From Brachycybe producta (taxonomy: Eukaryota; Arthropoda; Diplopoda; Playtdesmida; Andrognathidae), in assembly GCA_036925085.1 (NCBI GenBank), contig JAUPFP010000184.1, forward strand, positions 1-64,000: a stretch of 64,000 nucleotides of DNA, in the 5' to 3' direction. Every line of letters starts with the position of its first letter. The first letter of the stretch is position 1. Below the pieces are notes generated by a model. The model was not told where the DNA came from and ran no database searches. It was given only the letters and a program-made list of their open reading frames with translations. A program made the translations under genes and the position numbers. Below are positions 10,374 through 20,933 of the stretch, piece after piece.

Positions 10374-10597
10374 GGTTGAACATTTAAGGTTGAACGTTTA
10401 AGCTTTCACGTGTAAGGTTTCACGTTTAAATTTGAACGTTTAAGGTTTTACGTTTATGGTTGAATGTTTAATGTTGAACGTTTAAGGTTGAACGTTTAAT
10501 GTTGAACGTTTAAGGTTGAACGTTTAAGGTTGAATGTTTAAGGTTGAATGTTTAAGGTTGAATGTTTAATGTTGAACATTTAAGGTTAAAAATTTAA
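10374..10597 (+). repeat. Y module, copy 7
   Basis: Sixteen-monomer Y block with AGCTTTCAC at 10,401. A private change gives CACGTGTAAGG in the following monomer. It ends with GGTTAAAAATTTAA. Confidence 0.84.
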
Positions 10598-12040
10598 GGT
10601 TGAACGTTTTAAGGTTGAACGTTTAAGGTTGAACGTTTAAGGTTGAACGTTTAAGGTTGAACGTTTAAGGTTGAACATTTAAGGTTGAACGTTTAAGGTT
10701 TGAACGTTTAAGGTTGAACGTTTAAGGTTGAACGTTTAAGGTTGAACGTTTAAGGTTTGAACGTTTAAGGTTGAACGTTTAAGGTTGAACGTTTAAGGTT
10801 GAACGTTTAAGGTTGAACGTTTAAGGGTTGAACGTTTAAGGTTGAACGTTTAAGGTTGAACGTTTAAGGTTGAACGTTTACAGTTGAACATTTAAGGTTG
10901 AAATGTTTAAGGTTGAACGTTTAAGGTTGAACGTTTAAGGTTGAACGTATAAGGTTGAACGTTTAAGGTTGAACGTTTAAGTTTGAACGTTTAAGGTTGA
11001 ACGTTTATGGTTGAACATTTAAGGTTGAACGTATAAAGGTTGAACGTTTAAGGTTGAACGTTTAAGGTTGAACGTTTAAGGTTGAACGTTTATAGGTTGA
11101 ACGTTTAAGTTTGAACTTTTAAGGTTGAACATTTAAGGTTGAACGTTTAAGTTTGAACGTTTAAAAGTTTCACGTTTAAGGTTTCACGTTTAATGTTGAA
11201 CATTTAAGGTTTCACTTTTAAGGTTGAACGTTTAAGGGTTTCACGTTTAAGGTTGAACGTTTAAGGTGGAATGTTAAAGGTTGAACGTTTAAGGTTTTAC
11301 ATTTAAGGGTTCACGTTTAAGGTTTCACGTTTAAGGTTGAACGTTTAAGGTTGAGAATGTTTAAGGTTTAACGTTTAAGGTTGAACGTTTAAGGTTGAAT
11401 GATTAAGGTTGAACGTTTAAGGTTTAACGTTTAAGGTTGAACGTTTAAGGTTGAACGTTTAAGGTTGAACGTTATAAGGTTGAACGTTTAAGGTGGAACG
11501 TTTAAGGTGGAATGTTTAAGGTGGAACGTTTAAGGGTGAACGTTTAAGGTTGAATGTTTAAGGTTGAAGGTTTTAGGTTGAACGTTTAAGGTTGAACGTT
11601 TAAGGTTGAACGTTTAAGGTTGAACGTATAAGGTTGAACGTTTAAGGTTGAACGTTTAAGGTTTGAACGTTTAAGGTTGAACGTTTAATGGTTGAACATT
11701 TAAGGGTTGAACGTATAAGGTTGAACGTTTAAGGTTGAACGTTTAAGGTTGAACGTTTAAGGTTGAACGTTTAAGGTTGAACGTTTAAGTTTGAACTTTT
11801 AAGGTTTGAACATTTAAGGTTGAACGTTTAAGTTTGAACGTTTAAAAGTTTCACGTTTAAGGTTTCACGTTTAATGTTGAACATTTAAGGTTTTCACTTT
11901 TAAGGTTGAACGTTTAAGGTTTCACGTTTAAGGTTGAACGTTTAAGGTGGAATGAGTTAAAGGTTGAACGTTAAAGGTTTTACATTTAAGGGTTCAACGT
12001 TTAAGGTTGAACGTTTAAGGTTTGAACGTTTAAGGTTGAA
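10598..12040 (+). repeat. Z-type array dense in single-base insertions
   Basis: Consensus run, then Z modules (CAGTTG near 10,880, GTATAAAGG, GAATGATTAAGG near 11,400) that parallel 12.29-13.67 kb. About 20 extra bases are scattered through 1.4 kb, nearly all one-base insertions, many of them homopolymer extensions: GTTTTAAGG, GGTTTGAAC, AAGGGTTG, TAAAAGTTT, GGTTTTCAC. The matching monomers at 12.29-13.67 kb are clean. The insertion bias resembles uncorrected long-read sequence, so base-level content here should be treated with caution. Confidence 0.8.
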
Positions 12041-12061
12041 CGTTTAAGGTTGAACGTTTAA

Positions 12062-12285
12062 GGTTGAACATTTAAGGTTGAACGTTTAAGCTTTCACGTT
12101 TAAGGTTTCACGTTTAAATTTGAACGTTTAAGGTTTTACGTTTATGGTTGAATGTTTAATGTTGAACGTTTAAGGTTGAACGTTTAATGTTGAACGTTTA
12201 AGGTTGAACGTTTAAGGTTGAATGTTTAAGGTTGAATGTTTAAGGTTGAATGTTTAATGTTGAACATTTAAGGTTAAAAATTTAA
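12062..12285 (+). repeat. Y module, copy 8
   Basis: Clean sixteen-monomer Y block with AGCTTTCAC at 12,089 and the closing GGTTAAAAATTTAA monomer. Confidence 0.86.
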
Positions 12286-12550
12286 GGTTGAACGTTTAAG
12301 GTTGAACGTTTAAGGTTGAACGTTTAAGGTTGAACGTTTAAGGTTGAACGTTTAAGGTTGAACGTTTAAGGTTGAACGTTTAAGGTTGAACGTTTAAGGT
12401 TGAACGTTTAAGGTTGAACGTTTAAGGTTGAACGTTTAAGGTTGAACGTTTAAGGTTGAACGTTTAAGGTTGAACGTTTAAGGTTGAACGTTTAAGGTTG
12501 AACGTTTAAGGTTGAACGTTTAAGGTTGAACGTTTAAGGTTGAACGTTTA
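12286..12550 (+). repeat. Consensus monomer island (about 19 units)
   Basis: Perfect consensus monomers between the Y module and a Z module that opens with CAGTTG at 12,551. Confidence 0.85.
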
Positions 12551-13905
12551 CAGTTGAACATTTAAGGTTGAATGTTTAAGGTTGAACGTTTAAGGTTGAA
12601 CGTTTAAGGTTGAACGTATAAGGTTGAACGTTTAAGGTTGAACGTTTAAGTTTGAACGTTTAAGGTTGAACGTTTATGGTTGAACATTTAAGGTTGAACG
12701 TATAAGGTTGAACGTTTAAGGTTGAACGTTTAAGGTTGAACGTTTAAGGTTGAACGTTTAAGGTTGAACGTTTAAGTTTGAACTTTTAAGGTTGAACATT
12801 TAAGGTTGAACGTTTAAGTTTGAACGTTTAAAGTTTCACGTTTAAGGTTTCACGTTTAATGTTGAACATTTAAGGTTTCACTTTTAAGGTTGAACGTTTA
12901 AGGTTTCACGTTTAAGGTTGAACGTTTAAGGTGGAATGTTAAAGGTTGAACGTTTAAGGTTTTACATTTAAGGGTTCACGTTTAAGGTTTCACGTTTAAG
13001 GTTGAACGTTTAAGGTTGAATGTTTAAGGTTTAACGTTTAAGGTTGAACGTTTAAGGTTGAATGATTAAGGTTGAACGTTTAAGGTTTAACGTTTAAGGT
13101 TGAACGTTTAAGGTTGAACGTTTAAGGTTGAACGTTTAAGGTTGAACGTTTAAGGTGGAACGTTTAAGGTGGAATGTTTAAGGTGGAACGTTTAAGGGTG
13201 AACGTTTAAGGTTGAATGTTTAAGGTTGAAGGTTTAGGTTGAACGTTTAAGGTTGAACGTTTAAGGTTGAACGTTTAAGGTTGAACGTATAAGGTTGAAC
13301 GTTTAAGGTTGAACGTTTAAGTTTGAACGTTTAAGGTTGAACGTTTATGGTTGAACATTTAAGGTTGAACGTATAAGGTTGAACGTTTAAGGTTGAACAT
13401 TTAAGGTTGAACGTTTAAGGTTGAACGTTTAAGGTTGAACGTTTAAGTTTGAACTTTTAAGGTTGAACATTTAAGGTTGAACGTTTAAGTTTGAACGTTT
13501 AAAGTTTCACGTTTAAGGTTTCACGTTTAATGTTGAACATTTAAGGTTTCACTTTTAAGGTTGAACGTTTAAGGTTTCACGTTTAAGGTTGAACGTTTAA
13601 GGTGGAATGTTAAAGGTTGAACGTTAAAGGTTTTACATTTAAGGGTTCACGTTTAAGGTTTCACGTTTAAGGTTGAACGTTTAAGGTTGAATGTTTAAGG
13701 TTTAACGTTTAAGGTTGAACGTTTAAGGTTGAATGATTAAGGTTGAACGTTTAAGGTTTAACGTTTAAGGTTGAACGTTTAAGGTTGAACGTTTAAGGTT
13801 GAACGTTTAAGGTTGAACGTTTAAGGTGGAACGTTTAAGGTGGAATGTTTAAGGTGGAACGTTTAAGGGTGAACGTTTAAGGTTGAATGTTTAAGGTTGA
13901 AGGTT
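12551..13905 (+). repeat. Tandem pair of a 48-monomer unit (671 bp)
   Basis: Two Z-derived blocks in tandem. GAATGATTAAGG recurs 671 bp later (aligned base at 13,061, then 13,732). That is 48 monomers less 1 bp, and the missing base is accounted for by a 13-bp GAAGGTTTAGG monomer near 13,228. Each block ends with GGTGGAACG, GGTGGAATG, GGTGGAACG and AAGGGTGAACG. The second block has a GAACGTTAAAGG change near 13,620 that is also seen in the insertion-rich region at 11,970. Confidence 0.83.
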
Positions 13906-14880
13906 TAGGTTGAACGTTTAAGGTTGAACGTTTAAGGTTGAACGTTTAAGGTTGAACGTTTATGGTTGAACGTTTAATGTTGAACGTTTAAGGTTGAATG
14001 ATTAAGGTTGAACGTTTAAGGTTTAACGTTTAAGGTTGAACGTTTAAGGTTGAACGTTTAAGGATGAACGTTTAAGGTTGAACGTTTAAGGTTGAACGTT
14101 TAAGGTTGAAGGTTTAGGTTGAATGTTTAAGGTTGAACGTTTAAGGTTGAACGTTTAAGGTAGAACGTTTAAGGTTGAACGTTTTAGGTTGAACGTTTAA
14201 GGTTGAACGTTTAAGGTTGAACGTTTAAGGTTGAATGTTTAAGGTTGAAGGTTTAGGTTGAACGTTTAAGGTTGAACGTTTAAGGTTGAACGTTTAAGGT
14301 TGAACGTTTATGGTTGAACGTTTAAGGTTGAACGTTTAAGGTTGAACGTTTAAGGTTGAATGTTTAAGGTTGAAGGTTTAGGTTGAACGTTTAAGGTTGA
14401 ACGTTTAAGGTTGAACGTTTAAGGTTGAACGTTTATGGTTGAACGTTTAATGTTGAACGTTTAAGGTTGAACGTTTAAGGTTGAACGTTTAAGGTTGAAC
14501 GTTTATTGTTGAACGTTTAAGGTTGAACGTTTAAGGTTTCACGTTTAATGTTGAACGTTTAAGGTTGAACGTTTTAGGTTGAACGATTAAGGTTGAATAT
14601 TTAAGGTTTCACGTTTAAGGTTTTACGTTTAAGGTTGAACGTTTAAGGTTTCACGTTTAAGGTTGAACATTTAAGGTTGAAAGTTTAAGGTTGAACGTTT
14701 AATGTTGAACGTTTAAGGTTTCACGTTTAAAGTTTCACGTTTAAGGTTGAACGTTTAAGATTTTACGTTTAAGGTTGATTGTTTAAGGTTGAACGTTTAA
14801 GGTTGAAAGTATAAGGTTGAACGTTTAAGGTTGAACTTTTAAGTTTGAATGTTTAAGGTTGAACGTTTAAGGTTGAACGT
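13906..14880 (+). repeat. Degraded monomer stretch with repeated 13-bp units
   Basis: Mostly consensus monomers with irregular short-range repeats. The 13-bp GAAGGTTTAGG monomer occurs at 14,108, 14,247 and 14,372, spaced 139 and 125 bp (ten and nine monomers, each less 1 bp). Further right are scattered TTTCACG, GTTTTAGG, GAATATTT and GAAAG variants without clear module order. Confidence 0.75.
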
Positions 14881-15480
14881 TTAAGGTTGAACGTTTAAGG
14901 TTGAACGTTTACAGTTGAACATTTAAGGTTGAATGTTTAAGGTTGAACGTTTAAGGTTGAACGTTTAAGGTTGAACGTTTAAGGTTGAACGTATAAGGTT
15001 GAACGTTTAAGGTTGAACGTTTAAGTTTGAACGTTTAAGGTTGAACGTTTACGGTTGAACATTTAAGGTTGAACGTATAAGGTTGAACGTTTAAGGTTGA
15101 ACGTATAAGGTTGAATGTTTAAGGTTGAACGTTTAAGGTTGAATGTTTAAGGTTGAACGTTTAAGGTTGAACGTTTAAGGTTGAACGTTTAAGGTTGAAT
15201 GTTTAAGGTTGAATGTTTAAGGTTGAATGTTAAAGGTTGAACGTTTAAGGTTGAACGTATAATGTTGAACGTTTAAGGTTGAACGTTTAAGTTTGAACTT
15301 TTAAGGTTGAACATTTAAGGTTGAACGTTTAAGGTTGAACGTTTAAAGTTTCACGTTTAAGGTTTCACGGTTTAAGGTTGAACATTTAAGGTTTCACTTT
15401 TAAGGTTGAACGTTTAAGGTTTCACGTTTAAGGTTGAACGTTTAAGGTGGAATGTTAAAGGTTGAACGTTTAAGGTTGAA
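14881..15480 (+). repeat. Z-related module
   Basis: Opens with TTTACAGTTGAACATTT near 14,907 and follows Z order (GTATAAGG, TTTACGG, GTTTGAACTTTT, AAAGTTTCACG, GGAATGTTAAAGG). An extra group of GAATG monomers sits around 15,110-15,235, and a 1-bp insertion (CACGGTTTAAGG) occurs near 15,369. Confidence 0.76.
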
Positions 15481-16310
15481 CGTTTAAGGTGGAATGTTAA
15501 AGGTTGAACGTTTAAGGTTTTACATTTAAGGTTTCACGTTTAAGGTTTCACGTTTAAGGTTTCACGTTTAAGGTTGAACGTTTAAGGTTGAACGTTTAAG
15601 GTTGAACGTTTAGGTTGAACGTTTAAGGTTGAACGTTTAAGGTGGAACGTTTAAGGTGGAATGTTTAAGGTGGAACGTTTAAGGGTGAACGTTTAAGGTT
15701 TAACATTTAAGGTTGAACGTTTAAGGTTGAACGTTTAAGTTTAAACGTTTAAGGTTTCACGTTTAAGATTCTACTTTTAAGCTTTCACGTTTAAGATTTC
15801 ATGTTTAATGTTGAACGTTTAAGGTTTCACGTTTAAGGTTTCATGTTTAAGGTTTCACGTTTAAGGTTGAACGTTTAAGTTTGAAATTTTAAGGTTGAAC
15901 AATTAAGGTTGAACGTTTAAGGTTGAACGTTTAAAGTTTCACGTTTAAGGTTTCACGTTTAAGGTTGAACATTTAAGGTTTCACTTTTAAGGTTTCACGT
16001 TTAAGGTTTCACGTTTAAGGTTGAACGTTTAAGGTGGAATGTTAAAGGTTGAACGTTTAAGGTTTTACATTTAAGGTTTCACGTTTAAGGTTTCACGTTT
16101 AAGGTTGAACGTTTAAGGTTGAATGTTTAAGGTTGAACGTTTAAGGTTGAACGTTTAAGGTTGAATGGTTAAGGTTGAACGTTTAAGGTTTAATGTTTAA
16201 GGTTGAACGTTTAAGGTTGAATGTTTAAGGTTGAACGTTTAAGGTTTAACGTTTAAGGTTGAACGTTTACGGTTGAACGTTTAAGGTTGAACGTTTAAGG
16301 TTGAACGTTT
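15481..16310 (+). repeat. X-related module followed by Z-like fragment
   Basis: GGAATGTTAAAGG, the GGTGG series, AAGGGTGAACG, GTTTAAACG and GATTCTACTTTTAAGC (near 15,770) follow X order. The block then shortens and joins GTTTGAAATTTT and AAAGTTTCACG monomers of Z type near 15,880. Confidence 0.72.
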
Positions 16311-17300
16311 AAAGGTTGAACGTTTAAGGTGGAACGTTTAAGGTTTCACGTTTAAGGTTGAATGTTTAAGGTTGAACGTTTAAGGTTGAACGTTTAAATT
16401 TGAACGTTTAAGGTTGAACATTTAAGGTGGAACGTTTAAGGTGGAACGTCTAAGGTTGAACGTTTAAGGTTGAACGTTTAAGGTGGAACGTTTAAGGTTT
16501 CACGTTTAAGGTTGAATGTTTAAGGTTGAACGTTTAAGGTTGAACATTTAAGGTTTCACGTTTAAAGTTTCACGTTTAAGGTTTCATGTTTAAGGTGTCA
16601 AGTTTAAGGTTGAACGTTTAAGGTTGAATGTTTAAGGTTGAACGTTTAAGGTTGAACGTTTAAGGTTGAACGTTTAAGGTTGAACGTTTAAGGTTGAACG
16701 TTTAAGGTTGAAGGTTTAGGTTGAACGTTTAAGGTTGAATGTTTAAGGTTGAACATTTAAGGTTGAACGTTTAAGGTTGAACGTTTAAGGTTGAACATTT
16801 AAGGTTGAACCTTTAAGGTTTCACGTTTAAGGTGGAACGTTTAAGGTTGAACGTTTAAGTTTGAACGTTTAAGGTTGAACGTTTAAGGTTGAACGTTTAA
16901 GGTTGAACATTTAAGGTTGAACGTTTAAGCTTTCACGTTTAAGGTTTCACGTTTAAGGTTTCACGTTTAAATTTGAACGTTTAAGGTTTTACGTTTAAGG
17001 TTGAATGTTTAAAGTTGAACGTTTAAGGTTGAACGTTTAAGGTTGAACGTTTAAGGTGGAACGTTTAAGGTTGAACGTTTAAGGTTGAACGTTTAAGGTT
17101 GAATGTTTAAGGTTGAACGTTTAAGGTTGAATGTTTAATGTTGAACATTTAATGTTGAACATTTAAGGTTGAACGTTTAAGGTTTCACGTTTAAGGTTGA
17201 ACGTTTAAGGTTTCACGTTTAAGGTTGAACGTTTAAGGTTTCACGTTTAAGGTTGAACGTTTAAGGTGGAACGTTTAAGGTTGAACGTTTAAGGTTGAAC
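16311..17300 (+). repeat. Block repeated 6,151 bp downstream, copy 1
   Basis: Contains a 1-bp insertion GTTTAAAGG at 16,311, GTCTAAGG, TGTCAAG at 16,596, the 13-bp GAAGGTTTAGG at 16,710, and an AGCTTTCAC block at 16,928. All recur at an offset of exactly 6,151 bp (22,462; 22,747; 22,861; 23,079). Confidence 0.8.
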
Positions 17301-17549
17301 GTTTAAGGTTGAACGTTTAAGGTTGAACGTTTAAGGTTGAACGTTTAAGGTTGAACGTTTAAGGTTGAACATTTAAGGTTGAACGTTTAAGGTTTAACGA
17401 TTAAGGTTGAACGTTTAAGGTTGAACGTTTAAGGTTGAACGTTTAAGGTTGAACGTTTAAGGTTGAACGTTTAAGTTTGAACGTTTAAGGTTGAACATTT
17501 AAGGTTCACGTTTCACGTTAAGTTTCACGTTTAAGGTTTCACGTTTAAG
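17301..17549 (+). repeat. Irregular monomers with scrambled join
   Basis: Consensus and GGTTTAACGATT monomers. At 17,503-17,531 three TTTCAC-type monomers are joined out of register (GGTTCACG, TTTCACG, TTAAGTTTCACG), a local break in the 14-bp period. Confidence 0.7.
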
Positions 17550-18360
17550 GTGTCCCATTTAAGGTTGAACGTTTAAGCTTTCACGTTTAAGGTTTCACGT
17601 TTAAATTTGAACGTTTAAGGTTTTACGTTTAAGGTTGAATGTTTAATGTTGAACGTTTAAGGTTGAACGTTTAAGGTTGAACGTTTAAGGTGGAACGTTT
17701 AAGGTTGAACGTGTAAGGTTGAACGTTTAAGGTTGAATGTTTAAGGTTGAACGTTTAAGGTTGAATGTTTAATGTTGAACATTTAATGTTGAACATTTAA
17801 GGTTGAACGTTTAAGGTTTCACGTTTAAGGTTGAACGTTTAAGGTTTCACGTTTAAGGTTGAACGTTTAAGGTTTCACGTTTAAGGTTGAACGTTTAAGG
17901 ATGAACGTTTAAGGTTGAACGTTTAAGGTTGAACGTTTAAGGTTTAACGATTAAGGTTGAACGTTTAAGGTTGAACGTTTAAGGTTGAACGTTTAAGGTT
18001 GAACGTTTAAGGTTGAACGTTTAAGTTTGAACGTTTAAGGTTGAACATTTAAGGTTTCACGTTTAAAGTTTCACGTTTAAGGTTTCACGTTTAAGGTGTC
18101 ACCGTTAAGGTTGAACGTTTAAGGTTAAACGTTTTAGGTTGAACGTTTAAGGTTGAACATTTAAGGTTGAACGTTTAAGGTATCACGTCTAAGGTTTCAC
18201 GTTTAAGCTTGACCGTTTAAGGTTTTACATTTAAGGTTTCACGTTTAAGGTTTCACGTTTAAGGTTGAACGTTTAAGGTTGATTGTTTAAGGTTGAACGT
18301 ATAAGGTTTAACGTTTAAGGTTGAACGTTTAAGGTTGAACATTTAAGGTTGAACGTTTAA
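17550..18360 (+). repeat. 110-monomer repeat (1,540 bp), copy 1
   Basis: Markers GTGTCCCATTT (17,550), AGCTTTCAC (17,576), GGTTTAACGA (17,941) and GGTTAAACGTTTTAGG (18,121) recur exactly 1,540 bp later. The later marker TATCACGTCTAAGG (18,181) recurs at 1,554 bp, so one monomer was added in copy 2. Confidence 0.83.
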
Positions 18361-19089
18361 GGTTTCACGTTTAAGGTTGAACGTTTAAGGTGGAACGTTT
18401 AAGGTTGAACTTTTAAGGTTGAACGTTTAAGGTTGAATGTTTAAGGTTGAACGTTTAAGGTTGAATGTTTAATGTTGAACATTTAATGTTGAACATTTAA
18501 GGTTGAACGTTTAAGGTTTCACGTTTAAGGTTGAACGTTTAAGGTTTCACGTTTAAGGTTGAACGTTTAAGGTTTCACGTTTAAGGTTGAACGTTTAAGG
18601 TGGAACGTTTAAGGTTGAACGTTTAAGGTTGAACGTTTAAGGTTGAACGTTTAAGGTTGAACGTTTAAGGTTGAACGTTTAAGGTTGAACATTTAAGGTT
18701 GAACGTTTAAGGTTTCACGTTTAAGGTTGAACGTTTAAGGTGGAACGTTTAAGGTTGAACGTTTAAGGTTGAACGTTTAAGGTTGAATGTTTAAGGTTGA
18801 ACGTTTAAGGTTGAATGTATAATGTTGAACATTTAATGTTGAACATTTAAGGTTGAACGTTTAAGGTTTCACGTTTAAGGTTGAACGTTTAAGGTTTCAC
18901 GTTTAAGGTTGAACGTTTAAGGTTTCACGTTTAAGGTTGAACGTTTAAGGTTGAACGTTTAAGGTTGAACGTTTAAGGTTGAACGTTTAAGGTTGAACGT
19001 TTAAGGTTGAACGTTTAAGTTTGAACGTTTAAGGTTGAACATTTAAGGTTTCACGTTTAAAGTTTCACGTTTAAGGTTTCACGTTTAAG
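18361..19089 (+). repeat. Alternating TTTCACG and consensus monomers
   Basis: Two short tandem blocks in which TTTCACG monomers alternate with consensus ones, each preceded by paired TTTAATGTTGAACATTT monomers (near 18,470 and 18,830). No register break was seen. Confidence 0.72.
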
Positions 19090-19930
19090 GTGTCCCATTT
19101 AAGGTTGAACGTTTAAGCTTTCACGTTTAAGGTTTCACGTTTAAATTTGAACGTTTAAGGTTTTACGTTTAAGGTTGAATGTTTAATGTTGAACGTTTAA
19201 GGTTGAACGTTTAAGGTTGAACGTTTAAGGTGGAACGTTTAAGGTTGAACGTTTAAGGTTGAACGTTTAAGGTTGAATGTTTAAGGTTGAACGTTTAAGG
19301 TTGAATGTTTAATGTTGAACATTTAATGTTGAACATTTAAGGTTGAACGTTTAAGGTTTCACGTTTAAGGTTGAACGTTTAAGGTTTCACGTTTAATGTT
19401 GAACGTTTAAGGTTTCACGTTTAAGGTTGAACGTTTAAGGATGAACGTTTAAGGTTGAACGTTTAAGGTTGAACGTTTAAGGTTTAACGATTAAGGTTGA
19501 ACGTTTAAGGTTGAACGTTTAAGGTTGAACGTTTAAGGTTGAACGTTTAAGGTTGAACGTTTAAGTTTGAACGTTTAAGGTTGAACATTTAAGGTTTCAC
19601 GTTTAAAGTTTCACGTTTAAGGTTTCACGTTTAAGGTGTCACGTTTAAGGGTGAACGTTTAAGGTTAAACGTTTTAGGTTGAACGTTTAAGGTTGAACGT
19701 TTAAGGTTGAACATTTAAGGTTGAACGTTTAAGGTATCACGTCTAAGGTTTCACGTTTAAGCTTGACCGTTTAAGGTTTTACATTTAAGGTTTCACGTTT
19801 AAGGTTTCACGTTTAAGGTTGAACGTTTAAGGTTGATTGTTTAAGGTTGAACGTATAAGGTTTAACGTTTAAGGTTGAACGTTTAAGGTTGAACATTTAA
19901 GGTTGAACGTTTAAGGTTTCACGTTTAAGG
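19090..19930 (+). repeat. 110-monomer repeat (1,540 bp), copy 2
   Basis: Second copy of the block at 17,550-18,360. It is offset 1,540 bp at first and then 1,554 bp. GGTTAAACGTTTTAGG lies at 19,661 and TATCACGTCTAAGG at 19,735. Confidence 0.83.
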
Positions 19931-20740
19931 TTGACCGTTTAAGGTTTTACATTTAAGGTTGAACGTTTAAGGTTGAACGTTTAAGGTGGAACGTTTAAGG
20001 TGGAACGTTTAAGGTTGAACGTTTAAGGTTGAACGTTTAAGGTTGAATGTTTAAGGTTGAACGTTTAAGGTTGAACGTTTAAGGTTGAACGTTTAAGGTT
20101 GAATGTTTAAGGTTGAACGTTTAAGGTTTAACGTTTAAGGTTGAACGTTTAAGGTTGAATGTTTAAGGTTGAACGTTTAAGGTTTAACGTTTAAGGTTGA
20201 ACGTTTAAGGTTGAACGTTTAAGGTTGAACGTTTAAGGTTGAACGTTTAAGGTGGAACGTTTAAGGTGGAATGTTTAAGGTGGAACGTTTAAGGGTGAAC
20301 GTTTAAGGTTTAACATTTAAGGTTGAACGTTTAAGGTTGAACGTTTAAGTTTAAACATTTAAGGTTTCACGTTTAAGATTCTACTTTTAAGCTTTCACGT
20401 TTAAGATTTCACGTTTAATGTTGAACGTTTAAGGCTTCACGTTTAAGGTTTCATGTTTAAGGTTTCATGTTTAAGGTTTCACGTTTAAGGTTGAATGTTT
20501 AAGGTTGAAGGTTTAAGGTTGAATGTTTAAGGTTGAACGTTTAAGGTTTCACGTTTAAGGTTTCACGTTTACGGTTTCACGTTTAAGGTTTCCCGTTTAA
20601 GGTTTCATGTTTAAGGTTGAACGTTTAAGGTTTCACGTTTAAGGTTGAACGTTTATGGTTGAACCTTTAAGGTTTCACGTTTAAGGTGGAACGTTTAAGG
20701 TTGAACGTTTAAGGTTGAACGTTTAAGGTTGAACGTTTAA
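19931..20740 (+). repeat. X module, displaced copy
   Basis: X order is retained: the GGTGG series, AAGGGTGAACG, GTTTAAACATTT, GATTCTAC at 20,377, TTTCCCG near 20,590, TTTATGGTTGAACC and GGTGGAACG. The following consensus island is eight monomers (112 bp) shorter than in copies 1 and 3, judged by the distance to the next AGCTTTCAC. Confidence 0.8.
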
Positions 20741-20933
20741 GGTTGAACATTTAAGGTTGAACGTTTAAGCTTTCACGTTTAAGGTTTCACGTTTAAATTT
20801 GAACGTTTAAGGTTTTACGTTTATGGTTGAATGTTTAATGTTGAACGTTTAAGGTTGAACGTTTAATGTTGAACGTTTAAGGTTGAACGTTTAAGGTTGA
20901 ATGTTTAAGGTTGAATGTTTAAGGTTAAACGTT
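20741..20933 (+). repeat. Y module, displaced and right-truncated
   Basis: Y order from GAACATTT and AGCTTTCAC (20,768) through TTTTACGTTTATGG and GAATG monomers. It leaves Y order at a GGTTAAACG monomer near 20,930 and lacks the GGTTAAAAATTT end. Confidence 0.79.

Noticed and set aside
10395-10415. CACGTG E-box near 10,407
   Set aside because: A single chance substitution (TTTCACGTGTAAGG) in one monomer, absent from sister Y modules.
2160-15110. TATAAGG in GTATAAGG monomers as TATA boxes
   Set aside because: It is a single-base variant of CGTTTAAGG recurring in Z modules at fixed places, with no gene or start site downstream.
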